Shown here in pieces: positions 26,290 to 34,455 of a stretch of 64,000 nucleotides of DNA. The stretch lies in NCBI GenBank assembly GCA_029261895.1, contig JAJDAK010000021.1, positions 1 to 64,000 on the forward strand, in the 5' to 3' direction. The position numbers were made by a program, and so were the translations under genes. Position 1 is the stretch's first letter. Each line of letters begins with the position of its first letter. Below the pieces are notes generated by a model, which was not told where the DNA came from, searched no databases, and saw only the letters and a program-made list of their open reading frames with translations. Source of the stretch: Deltaproteobacteria bacterium. GTDB taxonomy: Bacteria > Myxococcota_A > UBA9160 > SZUA-336.

Positions 26290-26337
26290 TACCCCAAGCG
26301 GGGTATTGTTGACGACGGGAACCGTCTCTCGGACAAT
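26290..26337 (+). promoter_or_regulatory. Sigma-70-like promoter with upstream palindrome for the luciferase-like/fadE30/ipdF operon
   Basis: TTGACG at 26309-26314 and GACAAT at 26332-26337, 17 nt apart, form a good promoter pair facing the gene at 26347. Directly upstream lies the palindrome TACCCC-AAGC-GGGGTA at 26290-26305, placed like an activator or repressor site. The predicted transcript would start within a few bases of the ATG, so the leader is very short. The sequence GGGTATTGTTGAC here recurs with one change in the other divergent region at 60826-60838. Confidence 0.5.
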
Positions 26338-26346
26338 GGACCATCC

Positions 26347-27231
26347 ATGCCTCACCCACTTAAATTTGGTGTCATTCCGGCTTACGGATTGGCTCCGCTC
26401 GAGACCGGATCGTACGCGACCGAATTCGCGGAGCTGGTTGAAAACTTGGGGTTCGAATCCATTTGGCCCGTCGAACACGTCGTCATGCCGGATCACTATG
26501 AGTCCACGTATCCATACGACCGCAGCGGTCGTATGCCGATTGAGGACGCCGCGATTCCAGATCCGCTGATTTGGCTAACCTGGATCGCCGCGGTCGCTCC
26601 CCGTCTTAAGTTAGGCACCTCGATTTTGATCCTGCCCCAGCGAAACCCCGTCGTCCTCGCGAAAGCGGTCGCCAGTCTTGACCGACTTTCCGGCGGGCGC
26701 GTGATCTTGGGGATCGGCATTGGTTGGCTGCGCGAAGAAGCTGACGCGGTGGGCTCGATCTTTTCTGAGCGCGGGCGGCGGACCGACGAATACATCGACG
26801 CGATGCGTGCGCTCTGGGCGACGCCGGTGGCGAGCTTCCACGGCGAAACGGTTCGCTTTGAAAACATGAAGTGCAATCCGCGCCCGACCCAGCCTTCGGG
26901 TGTTCCGATTCACGTCGGCGGCCATAGCCCCGCAGCTGCGCGCCGCGCCGGACGCGTGGGTAACGGGTTCATTCCAATGGGCGAGTCACCCGCCGAAATC
27001 GCCGAGCTCATTGAACTGATGCGCAAGACGGCGATCGAACACGGTCGTGATCCAGATGAGATTGAGATATCTTGCGTGGGTCCTGCGTCGATAGAGGTCG
27101 CGAACGTCTACGCCGAATTGGGCGTAAACCGAATGATCATTCCATGCCTGGAAAAAGACTTGACCGCCACACGGAACAATCTCGAATCGTTTGCTAAGTC
27201 GATGATCGGCCCCGTCGATCTCTCGGATTAG
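26347..27231 (+). CDS. LLM-class flavin-dependent oxidoreductase
   Basis: 294 residues. LKFGVIPAYGLAP starts the barrel, GFESIWPVEHVVMPDHYES near residue 40 and SGGRVILGIGIGWLREEADAVG near residue 115 are the luciferase-family signatures, and VPIHVGGHSPAAARRAGRVGNGF follows near residue 190. F420-dependent steroid-cluster enzymes of this family (the Rv3520c type) are known in actinobacteria, but the cofactor cannot be read here. The ATG at 26347 was used rather than far-upstream starts lying antisense to fadD3. It heads an operon with fadE30, ipdF and the MaoC gene, suggesting a role in ring degradation. Confidence 0.85.
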   Translation: MPHPLKFGVIPAYGLAPLETGSYATEFAELVENLGFESIWPVEHVVMPDHYESTYPYDRSGRMPIEDAAIPDPLIWLTWIAAVAPRLKLGTSILILPQRNPVVLAKAVASLDRLSGGRVILGIGIGWLREEADAVGSIFSERGRRTDEYIDAMRALWATPVASFHGETVRFENMKCNPRPTQPSGVPIHVGGHSPAAARRAGRVGNGFIPMGESPAEIAELIELMRKTAIEHGRDPDEIEISCVGPASIEVANVYAELGVNRMIIPCLEKDLTATRNNLESFAKSMIGPVDLSD

Positions 27232-27251
27232 AATCTCGCCGGAGCGGAGTT

Positions 27252-28433
27252 TTGGATACCAAGTTCAGCAAAGAAGATGAAGCGTTTCGCGACGAGATCG
27301 CGACGTGGCTCAGCGAAAACCTGCAGGGTAAATTTTCAGCACTGCGGGGCCGGGGCGGACCGGGTGACGACGCGGCGATGGTCGAGGAACGCAAGGCATG
27401 GGAACGCCGCATGGGCGAGGCTCGCTGGACTTGCGTTGGCTGGCCTGCAGAAAACGGTGGACGGGGTCTCAGTCTCAATCAGCAGGTGATTTTCCACGAG
27501 GAATACGCACGCGCTGATGCCCCCGGTCGCATAGGACATATCGGCGAAGGCCTCATTGGCCCGACATTGATCGCATTCGGAACCGACGCGCAGAAAGAAC
27601 GCTTCCTGCCTAAGATCGTTTCGGGCGAAGAGATCTGGTGCCAAGGTTACTCCGAACCGAATGCTGGGTCCGACCTGGCGAATGTCCAAACCAAGGCCGA
27701 ACTTGTCGACAACCAGTGGGTCATCGACGGTCAAAAAGTTTGGACCTCGGGCGCGGAATGGTCGGATTGGTGCTTCGTACTCTGTCGCACCGATGCCGCT
27801 GCTGAACCGAAGCACCGAGGCATCTCCTATCTATTGGTACCAATGCATCAACCCGGCGTTGAGATCCGTCCCATCCTGCAGATCACCGGCGACTCAGAGT
27901 TCAGCGAGGTCTTCTACAACCAAGCTACGACCGCCGCTGAAAACATCGTTGGCGACGTAAACGGTGGCTGGAAGGTCGCGATGGGAACGTTGGCGTTCGA
28001 GCGTGGAACATCCACGCTCGGTCAGCAGATGCATTTCCAAACGGAGCTCGACGAGATCATCGCGCTCGCCAAGCGCAATGGAAGAGCCAAGGACCCGATC
28101 ATACGTCAGCGGCTGGCCGACGCGTGGATCGGGCTTCGTTTGCAGCGCTACAATGCGCTGCGCATGCTCTCCCAAGCTGATCGCGCGGAGCTGAACCGCG
28201 AAGCCATGATATACAAGATCTTCTGGGCAACCTGGCACCGCGAACTTGGCAAACTCGCCATGGACATCATGGGCGCCGATGGCGAAATCCTGGCCGCTGC
28301 GCCTTATGAGCTCAAGCCATTGCAGCGGATGTATCTCTTCACGCGTTCGGATACCATCTACGCGGGCTCCAACGAAATTCAGAAAAACATCATCAGCGAA
28401 CGCGCGCTGGGCTTACCAAGAGAACCTCGATGA
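27252..28433 (+). CDS. fadE30: Acyl-CoA dehydrogenase, FadE30-like (HIP pathway)
   Basis: 393 residues. FSKEDEAFRDEIATWL at the N-terminus, WCQGYSEPNAGSDLANVQT near residue 130, VIDGQKVWTSGAEWSDWC, and IYAGSNEIQKNIISERALGLPRE at the end. The catalytic-loop YEGT is YAGS. In Mycobacterium FadE30 dehydrogenates reduced HIP-CoA, and its gene neighbours ipdF and fadD3; the same genes are adjacent here, which carries the assignment. The start is TTG behind a GGAGCGGAG ribosome site. The ATGA overlap with ipdF indicates coupling. Confidence 0.82.
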   Translation: MDTKFSKEDEAFRDEIATWLSENLQGKFSALRGRGGPGDDAAMVEERKAWERRMGEARWTCVGWPAENGGRGLSLNQQVIFHEEYARADAPGRIGHIGEGLIGPTLIAFGTDAQKERFLPKIVSGEEIWCQGYSEPNAGSDLANVQTKAELVDNQWVIDGQKVWTSGAEWSDWCFVLCRTDAAAEPKHRGISYLLVPMHQPGVEIRPILQITGDSEFSEVFYNQATTAAENIVGDVNGGWKVAMGTLAFERGTSTLGQQMHFQTELDEIIALAKRNGRAKDPIIRQRLADAWIGLRLQRYNALRMLSQADRAELNREAMIYKIFWATWHRELGKLAMDIMGADGEILAAAPYELKPLQRMYLFTRSDTIYAGSNEIQKNIISERALGLPREPR

Positions 28434-29209
28434 ATCAGCCACCACCTTATGTTGAAGGTCACCAGCTCCTCGCTAGCAAAACTGTAGTCGTCACGGCTGC
28501 CGCGGGCACGGGGATCGGCTTCGCGGTTGCAAAACGCTGCCTCGAGGAAGGTGCGACAGTCTTGATCAGCGACATCCACCCAAGACGCCTGGAAGAATCT
28601 GCGGATACGCTCCGTAAACTCGCCAACGACCGTGTGCACACCCAGATTTGTAACGTGACGCAGGAAGATGACGTGCAGGCGTTGATTCAAGCTGGCATAT
28701 CGGAACTCGGACGGATCGATGTACTGATGAACAACGCCGGTCTCGGCGGCACGGCGAATGTGGTGGACATGACCGACGACCAATGGCATTCGGTGCTCGA
28801 CATCACGCTAACGGGAACTTTCCGCATGACACGCGCTGTTTTGCCGCATATGACAGAACGCGGCAGTGGAGTCATCGTCAACAACGCTTCAGTTTTGGCT
28901 TGGCGCGCACAAGAGGGGCAAGCGCATTACGCAGCAGCCAAAGCGGGCGTCATGGCACTGACGCGCTGCTCGGCGCTTGAAGTTGCAGATTCGGGTGTTC
29001 GCATCAACGCAGTTTCGCCAAGCTTAGCGATGCACCCCTTTCTTTCTAAGGTCACGCCTCCGGGGCTGCTTGAAGAACTGACGGACCGCGAAGCGTTTAA
29101 GCGTGGTGCGGAGCCCTGGGAAGTCGCAAACGTAATGGTGTTTCTCGCAAGCGACTACTCATCCTATATGACGGGTGAAGTGGTCGCCGTCAGCAGTCAA
29201 CGCGCGTAG
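28430..29209 (+). CDS. ipdF: Short-chain dehydrogenase IpdF (5-hydroxy-HIP-CoA dehydrogenase-like)
   Basis: 259 residues. VVVTAAAGTGIGFAVAKRCLEEGATVLISD is the nucleotide-binding segment with an unusual TAAAGTGIG loop instead of TGxxxGIG, a feature shared with mycobacterial IpdF. NNAGLGG is near residue 105, with the catalytic Ser in NNASVLAWRAQ and YAAAK providing Tyr and Lys. Close matches in memory to Rv3559c include DMTDDxW, HYAAAKAGVMALTRCSALE and RINAVSPS. IpdF interconverts the 5-keto and 5-hydroxy groups of the HIP-CoA propanoate derivative. Coupled to fadE30 (ATGA), with 11 nt to the MaoC gene. Confidence 0.87.
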   Translation: MNQPPPYVEGHQLLASKTVVVTAAAGTGIGFAVAKRCLEEGATVLISDIHPRRLEESADTLRKLANDRVHTQICNVTQEDDVQALIQAGISELGRIDVLMNNAGLGGTANVVDMTDDQWHSVLDITLTGTFRMTRAVLPHMTERGSGVIVNNASVLAWRAQEGQAHYAAAKAGVMALTRCSALEVADSGVRINAVSPSLAMHPFLSKVTPPGLLEELTDREAFKRGAEPWEVANVMVFLASDYSSYMTGEVVAVSSQRA

Positions 29210-29220
29210 AGGAGAACTTC

Positions 29221-29679
29221 ATGCCCACAATCTTCAACACACCCGATGAGTTGAAAGCCGCCGTAGGTAAGCACTTGGGTTTTAGTGATTGGATCGAAAT
29301 AACCCAGGAACGGATCAACCGATTCGCCGACGCCACGGGCGATCATCAATGGATTCATGTCGACCCCGAGCGCGCAAAGGCGGGACCCTTCGGTACATGC
29401 ATCGCGCATGGCTATCTCACGCTGAGTCTCGCGAGCCTCTTCCTACCGCAGGTCATGGAAGTGCGTGGCGTTTCGATGGGCATCAACTACGGAACCGAGA
29501 AGGTGCGCTTTCCAGCACCCGTCCCAGTGGGTTCACGTCTGCGCGGCGGCGGCGAAGTAGTCAAGGTCGAAGACGTAAAAGGCGGGGTCCAGGCGACTGT
29601 ACGCGTGAGTGTTGAAATCGAAGGTAATGAGCGACCCGCATGCGTGGTCGATACCGTAAGTCGGTTTATCGCAGCCTGA
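29221..29679 (+). CDS. MaoC-like (R)-specific enoyl-CoA hydratase (HtdZ/Rv0130 type)
   Basis: 152 residues with a single hot-dog domain. FADATGDHQWIHVDPERAKAGPFGTCIAHGYLTLSL near residues 35-70 is the hydratase-2 motif with catalytic Asp and His; INYGTEKVRFPAPVPVGSRLR follows. It adds water to trans-2-enoyl-CoA giving the (R)-3-hydroxy product. It closely resembles single-domain MaoC proteins of mycobacteria such as HtdZ. It is last in the rightward operon behind a GAGGAG ribosome site and converges on the CBS gene, with 2 nt between stops. Confidence 0.87.
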   Translation: MPTIFNTPDELKAAVGKHLGFSDWIEITQERINRFADATGDHQWIHVDPERAKAGPFGTCIAHGYLTLSLASLFLPQVMEVRGVSMGINYGTEKVRFPAPVPVGSRLRGGGEVVKVEDVKGGVQATVRVSVEIEGNERPACVVDTVSRFIAA

Positions 29680-29681
29680 TG

Positions 29682-30077
29682 CTACCCTTTGAATTCAACC
29701 ACGACCCGCAGCATGTCGAAACTGCTTACAATCCCTACGAGCTGATCGGCGTCGTACACGACAACGCGGTGGACGTGCAGATTCAGCATCGTGCGCGCGA
29801 CCGTAACCACATCGTCATCAATATCTACGGCAACAATCTTTGGGGTCATGATATCGCGCACCAGAACTTCGCTGATGGGTCGGTCGAGCTGAACAAATTC
29901 CTCGGACAAGCAGCGGATCACATCAGTCTTCGACACCATGCCGACGACCATTCCCTCTTCAGAACAGACGGGCGCACCGCTGATATGATGACCCATCAGC
30001 AGCGCGTCTAGTTCGACCACGTTCATCCCTGGCAAGACCGTAAGTACGTTCTTCTGCATGATGTCCGCAATGAGCAT
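29682..30077 (-). CDS. Stand-alone two-CBS-domain protein
   Basis: 131 residues, almost wholly two CBS motifs: DIMQKNVLTVLPGMNVVELDALLMGHHISGAPV, then VRDIMTPKIVAVDIDDDVVTVARTMLNLHVHRVVVYD with LVGIVSSFDMLRVV at the end. CBS pairs bind adenine nucleotides (AMP, ATP, SAM) and serve as energy or ligand sensors. No enzymatic domain is attached. It lies at the 3' end of the ipdA operon, 67 nt beyond the SDR gene, and may be cotranscribed. No convincing promoter was seen in that gap, which only contains a short direct repeat GTAGCTA (30133-30150 area). Confidence 0.8.
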   Translation of the reverse strand: MLIADIMQKNVLTVLPGMNVVELDALLMGHHISGAPVCSEEGMVVGMVSKTDVIRCLSEEFVQLDRPISEVLVRDIMTPKIVAVDIDDDVVTVARTMLNLHVHRVVVYDADQLVGIVSSFDMLRVVVEFKG

Positions 30078-30144
30078 AGCCGTCCGATATCCCGAGAATT
30101 CGTTCTATCTAAGAGTCGGTTCGCGATCTTCGTAGCTAAAGTAG

Positions 30145-30927
30145 CTAGGCGGTATTCTTCGCCGCAGCTAAAAATGCGGGAGCCTCTCCGCCACCATGAA
30201 GCAGCAGATTGGCGCCACTGACGTAGGCGGACAACTCTGACGCGAGAAAAAGACACGCATTCGCCACATCTCGCGGCTCCCCCATTCGGCCGAGCGGTAC
30301 GGTTTGAGCTACCGCTTCAACGCCTTCCTCGTCGCCGTAGTGGAGCTCTGCAAGCTCCGTACGAATCATGCCCGCCGTCACAGCGTTCACGCGTACCTTC
30401 GGCGCCCATTCGATGGCGAGCGTCTGCGTCAGGTTGAGGAGTCCCGCTTTTGCTGCGCCGTATGCCGATGTTCCCGGGGATGGGCGCGTCCCGCTGACAC
30501 TCGCGATGTTGATAATCACTCCACCCTCATCCTGTGTCTGCATCACTGCATTCGCTCGCTGTGCAAAACAGAGCGGCGCGATCAGGTTCAGCCGAATGAT
30601 CGCTTCTGAAAAACGCGGCGACGCATCAGCTGCGTCAGCAGCTGGCGATCCACCTGCGTTGTTGACCAGCAGATCCAGGCGCCCGAGACGTTCCTGCGTG
30701 AAAACCACGACTTGATCAATTTGCTCCACATCGCGAATATCTGCCGTCACAAAGAGCGCCTTGCGACCGCCTGCCTCGGGCAATTCGTCGGGTTCGTTGC
30801 GGCCACAGATCACGACATCAGCACCCGCCTCAAGAAACCGCGTTGTGATCCCACGACCGACGCCGCGCGCCCCTCCGGTCACGATCACCGCTTTACCGCT
30901 GAAGTCCATTTCGATTCGATCGCTCAT
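30145..30927 (-). CDS. Short-chain dehydrogenase/reductase of the ring-degradation cluster
   Basis: 260 residues, classical SDR. VIVTGGARGVGRGI is the cofactor loop, NNAGGSP near residue 90, Ser in IASVSGTRPSPG, and YGAAKAG the catalytic Tyr/Lys. LLHGGGEAP closes it. It resembles SDRs found beside echA20 in the mycobacterial HIP cluster (Rv3549c-like from memory), but its reaction is not established. It would act on a 3-hydroxyacyl-CoA or ring alcohol. The start at 30927 is only 3 nt from the preceding dehydrogenase stop; a start at 30909 is also possible. Part of the ipdA operon. Confidence 0.82.
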   Translation of the reverse strand: MSDRIEMDFSGKAVIVTGGARGVGRGITTRFLEAGADVVICGRNEPDELPEAGGRKALFVTADIRDVEQIDQVVVFTQERLGRLDLLVNNAGGSPAADAADASPRFSEAIIRLNLIAPLCFAQRANAVMQTQDEGGVIINIASVSGTRPSPGTSAYGAAKAGLLNLTQTLAIEWAPKVRVNAVTAGMIRTELAELHYGDEEGVEAVAQTVPLGRMGEPRDVANACLFLASELSAYVSGANLLLHGGGEAPAFLAAAKNTA

Positions 30928-30930
30928 CGC

Positions 30931-32055
30931 CTAGAGCCCGATCGATCGTGCGATACGTTCGCGATGGGAATGCGGCGGATCCAGTAACGTCTCCGTCGAT
31001 TTCGCGCGCTTGAAAAAGAGATGTACATCGTACTCCCAAGTAAAACCGACGCCGCCATGAATTTGCAGCATCTCCGCGGCAGCATTGAAATACGCTTCAG
31101 AGCAATACGCCTGTGCCAGTGACGCCACGGTCCGAAGTTCATCACTTCCTTCCGCAGCCACACAGCCCGCATAATAAGCCGCAGAGCGAGCCGACTCCAC
31201 AGCAATCATCATATCCGCACATTTGTGTTTGATGGCTTGAAACGATCCGATCGGTCGGCCAAATTGAACACGCTGCTTCGCATAATCAACCGCAAGGTCC
31301 AAACACCGTTGCGCCCCGCCCACCTGCTCCGCGGCAAGCGCGACGCTAGCAAGATCCAGAATCCGTATCAGCGCGGCCTGCGCGTCGACCGATCCCAAAC
31401 GCGCTGATCGCGGGATGCGAACATCTGTCAATCGTATCAATCCCTGCCGTCGCGTCTGGTCCATGGTTGGCAACGCTTCGCGTTCTAGCCCTTCCACGTC
31501 CGCAGCGACAGCGAAAATTCCCAGACTTGAGTCGGTGTCCAACACGGCGGTGACGAAGAGCAGGTCCGCGCTGCAGCCATCCGGCACGTAAGACTTCGTT
31601 CCGTTAAGCACGAAGTCATCGCCATTCGCCACAGCGACGGTAGCGGGTATCGCGTCATACCAATCGCCCTTTTCAGTATGGGCGAGAGTCGCGGTCAACT
31701 GCCCGCTCGCGAGCGCGGGCAACCAGGTACGCTTCTGCGTGTCGTCCCCAGCCTGCATGAGTGTGTTTACGCCGAGGCAGATGCTACTGAAGTAGGGTCC
31801 GCAAAACAGCGCTTCCCCCATCACTTCCATCAATGCGATCAGCTCGACGTAACCAAGCCCGAGACCATCGTATTCCTCTGGAACAATGATACTGGTCCAA
31901 CCGAGGTCCGCACCGATCCGTTTCCAAAGCGCGGCATCGTAGCCCAGCTCGCTTTCAACGGCTTTGCGCAGCGCTTCTGAACCCGCACGTTCTGCCAAAA
32001 ACGCGCGCGCGGTATCGCGCAATTCCTGTTGCTCTTCAGTGAAGGCGAAGTCCAT
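30931..32055 (-). CDS. Acyl-CoA dehydrogenase, FadE33/FadE28-like partner subunit
   Basis: 374 residues. MDFAFTEEQQELRDTARAFL starts the N-terminal helical domain. The beta domain is divergent (TLAHTEKGDWYD in place of TEP.AGSD), while YAKQRVQFGRPIGSFQAIKHKCADM near residue 245 and QIHGGVGFTWEYDVHLFFKRAK near residue 325 are well kept. This matches the partner subunits of heteromeric steroid dehydrogenases. Which beta-type protein it pairs with is unknown; FadE31-like (35980-37149) is a candidate. It lies 18 nt after fadA6 in the ipdA operon. Confidence 0.82.
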   Translation of the reverse strand: MDFAFTEEQQELRDTARAFLAERAGSEALRKAVESELGYDAALWKRIGADLGWTSIIVPEEYDGLGLGYVELIALMEVMGEALFCGPYFSSICLGVNTLMQAGDDTQKRTWLPALASGQLTATLAHTEKGDWYDAIPATVAVANGDDFVLNGTKSYVPDGCSADLLFVTAVLDTDSSLGIFAVAADVEGLEREALPTMDQTRRQGLIRLTDVRIPRSARLGSVDAQAALIRILDLASVALAAEQVGGAQRCLDLAVDYAKQRVQFGRPIGSFQAIKHKCADMMIAVESARSAAYYAGCVAAEGSDELRTVASLAQAYCSEAYFNAAAEMLQIHGGVGFTWEYDVHLFFKRAKSTETLLDPPHSHRERIARSIGL

Positions 32056-32073
32056 TGAACTCGCTCGCGGGTT

Positions 32074-33225
32074 TTAGAGACGTTCAATGATGGTCACGTT
32101 GGCTTGTCCACCACCTTCGCACATCGTTTGCAAACCGTAGCGGCCGCCGGTTCGCTCCAATTCGTTCAGAAGCGTCGTCATTAAACGTGCACCCGTGGCA
32201 CCGATGGGATGACCCAACGCAATCGCGCCGCCGTTTACATTGACCCTGCTCATATCCGCGTGGAGTTCCTTTTCCCACGCAAGCACTACCGGCGCGAACG
32301 CTTCGTTAATCTCCACCAGATCAATTTGATCCAAGCTCATGCCCGACTTCTCCATCGCGTAGCGAGTCGCGCGAATCGGCGCTGTGAGCATATAGATCGG
32401 ATCATCACCGCGGACGCTCAGATGATGAATACGCGCGCGCGGTTTGAGACCGTGCGCTTTCACGGCGCGCTCAGATGCGATCAATACGGCTGAGCCGGCG
32501 TCGGAAATCTGGCTCGCGACGGCTGCAGTGATACGCCCGCCCTCGCTGAGTAGTTGAAGCTTCGCCATCTTCTCCAACGAAGTATCACGCCGTGGTCCCT
32601 CATCCGTCGTGAACTCGCCGTAGGGTACGATTTCGTTAGCGAAACGATTCTCATCAATCGCTTGCAACGCGCGCCGATGACTTTCGAGTGCAAATCGCTC
32701 CGTGTCCTCGCGCGAAAGATCCCACTTCTCCGCGATCATCTCCGCGCCACGAAACTGTGAAACCTCCTGCGTACCGTAGCGGTCAACCCAGCCCTTACAG
32801 GTCGAAAACGGGTCTTCGAAACCGTGCGCGGCTCCCGCGTGCATCGACGACGAAATCGGAATCGCGCTCATGTTCTGCACACCGCCCGCGACGACGAGAT
32901 CCTGCGTGCTGCTGAGTACACCCTGCGCGGCGAAATGAATCGCCTGCTGCGATGAACCGCATTGACGATCCACCGTCACACCCGGAACCTCATCTGGCAT
33001 GCCGGCAGCCAACCAACAGGTGCGTGCAATATCGCCCGCCTGCGGTCCAATGGTATCGATACAACCAAATACAACATCTTCAACCGCCATAGGGTCGATC
33101 CCCGTGCGTTCGATCAATGCTCGAATCACATGCGCACCTAAGTCGGCCGGGTGCTCCTGACTTAGTGATCCACCGCGCTTCCCTACGGGGGTGCGAACCG
33201 CATCGATAATGTATGCCTCAGCCAT
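32074..33225 (-). CDS. fadA6: Thiolase FadA6 (HIP pathway)
   Basis: 383 residues. Cys89 in TVDRQCGSSQQAI, His339 in GHPIGATGARL and Cys369 in TMCEGGG complete the active site; VEINEAFAPV is also present. Segments such as AEAYIIDAVRTPVGKRGG, GVQNMSAIPISS and EVSQFRGAEMIAEKWDLS match mycobacterial FadA6 as remembered. FadA6 performs the last thiolysis in HIP degradation, releasing acetyl-CoA from the ring-derived acid. The ATG at 33225 was chosen over an upstream in-frame start lying inside the previous gene. 14 nt separate it from the Ltp-like gene. Confidence 0.9.
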   Translation of the reverse strand: MAEAYIIDAVRTPVGKRGGSLSQEHPADLGAHVIRALIERTGIDPMAVEDVVFGCIDTIGPQAGDIARTCWLAAGMPDEVPGVTVDRQCGSSQQAIHFAAQGVLSSTQDLVVAGGVQNMSAIPISSSMHAGAAHGFEDPFSTCKGWVDRYGTQEVSQFRGAEMIAEKWDLSREDTERFALESHRRALQAIDENRFANEIVPYGEFTTDEGPRRDTSLEKMAKLQLLSEGGRITAAVASQISDAGSAVLIASERAVKAHGLKPRARIHHLSVRGDDPIYMLTAPIRATRYAMEKSGMSLDQIDLVEINEAFAPVVLAWEKELHADMSRVNVNGGAIALGHPIGATGARLMTTLLNELERTGGRYGLQTMCEGGGQANVTIIERL

Positions 33226-33239
33226 CGTTGTTCTCCGTG

Positions 33240-34427
33240 TTATTTCGTGACGATCACGGACGAGCCGTGACCAAAAAGACCTTGATTCGCGGTAATTCCC
33301 GCCTTCGCGCCCTCGACCTGACGCTTCCCCGCTTGTCCGCGCAGATGCCAAACCAACTCACAGACCTGAGCAATCGCTTGCGCGGGAACCGCTTCACCGA
33401 AACACGCGAGTCCGCCACTCGGGTTCACCGGCACGCGCCCCCCGACCGTCGTCACACCGTCGTTCAACAGTCGCTCGGCTTCACCGGCCTTACAGAGCCC
33501 GATGTTTTCATACCAGTCGAGTTCGAGTGCTGACGATAGATCGTAGACCTCCGCAAGGTTCATATCTTCGGGTCCAAGACCTGCTTCTTCGTACGCCGCC
33601 TTCGCGATCGAATCGCGAAACGGTGCATCCGGAAGTTTTGAGGTATGGGCGGAATCGGTGGACATATTCGGCATTTCAATCACCGTGTTGGGAAACGTGG
33701 GCGTCACCGTCGAAATCGACGCGATTTTGACCGCGTCGATCTGATGTTTGCGCGCGAACTCGAGACTCGAAATCACCATGGCTGCGCCGCCATCGCTGGT
33801 GGCACAGATTTCAAAGAGATGAAGTGGATCCGCGACCATGGGCGAATTCAAAACTTCTTCCTCTGTGAACGCCTTACGGTAGCGCGCGTTCGGATTACTG
33901 AGTCCGTGATTTGCATTCTTGACCTTCGCTCTGGCGAAGTCCTTCTCCGTCGCGCCGTAAAGCTCCATGCGCCGACGCGCGTAGAGACCAAAGTACGTCG
34001 GGTTCGTCGCCCCCAACAGGCGAAAGCGCAACCAATCCGGATCATCGGGTCGCTCGCCCTTATTCGGCGCCAAAAATCCCTTCGGTGTCGTATCCGCACC
34101 GACGACGAGTGCGACATCACAGAGACCCGCAAGAATCTGTGTACGTGCGGTGTTGAGCGCGGTGGCGCCGGACGCGCAGGCGGCATAGGAACTCGCGACG
34201 CGCGCACCATTCCATCCAAGCGCCTGTGCGAAGGTGGCACCCGAAACGTAGCCCGGGTAACCGTTTCGCATCGTATCTGCGCCCGAAACAAATTGAATGT
34301 CTTTCCACTCAACCCCAGCATCCTTAAGCGCGTCCTGACACGCCTTCACTCCGTACTCAACGAAGTTCTTGCCCCACTTGCCCCAGGGATGCATCCCCAC
34401 ACCAAGAATCGCGACTTCTTTCGCCAT
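33240..34427 (-). CDS. Ltp3/Ltp4-like thiolase-fold protein, probable steroid side-chain aldolase subunit
   Basis: 395 residues. The thiolase fold begins VAILGVGMHPWGKWGKNFVEYG; the nucleophile Cys84 is in YAACASGATAL. The loop that carries GHPxGATG in true thiolases reads GGLACFGEAVPAQA, so the catalytic His is missing, and the final Cys loop is NQGLFGHGS. This pattern fits SCP-x-type lipid transfer proteins Ltp3/Ltp4, which act as retro-aldolases on C17 side-chain acyl-CoAs together with a DUF35 partner, rather than as thiolases. The DUF35 gene is 28 nt upstream in the operon. Substrate assignment is inferred. Confidence 0.82.
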   Translation of the reverse strand: MAKEVAILGVGMHPWGKWGKNFVEYGVKACQDALKDAGVEWKDIQFVSGADTMRNGYPGYVSGATFAQALGWNGARVASSYAACASGATALNTARTQILAGLCDVALVVGADTTPKGFLAPNKGERPDDPDWLRFRLLGATNPTYFGLYARRRMELYGATEKDFARAKVKNANHGLSNPNARYRKAFTEEEVLNSPMVADPLHLFEICATSDGGAAMVISSLEFARKHQIDAVKIASISTVTPTFPNTVIEMPNMSTDSAHTSKLPDAPFRDSIAKAAYEEAGLGPEDMNLAEVYDLSSALELDWYENIGLCKAGEAERLLNDGVTTVGGRVPVNPSGGLACFGEAVPAQAIAQVCELVWHLRGQAGKRQVEGAKAGITANQGLFGHGSSVIVTK

Positions 34428-34455
34428 CTGATTTTCCTCCTGCGCGAGTGCGCCG

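Noticed and set aside
25456..26346. Long open frame on the + strand opposite fadD3, continuous with the luciferase-like gene at 26347
   Set aside because: It is antisense to a strongly conserved ligase, shows no known domain, and the real start has its own promoter at 26309-26337. Codon bias leaves few stops in this antisense frame.
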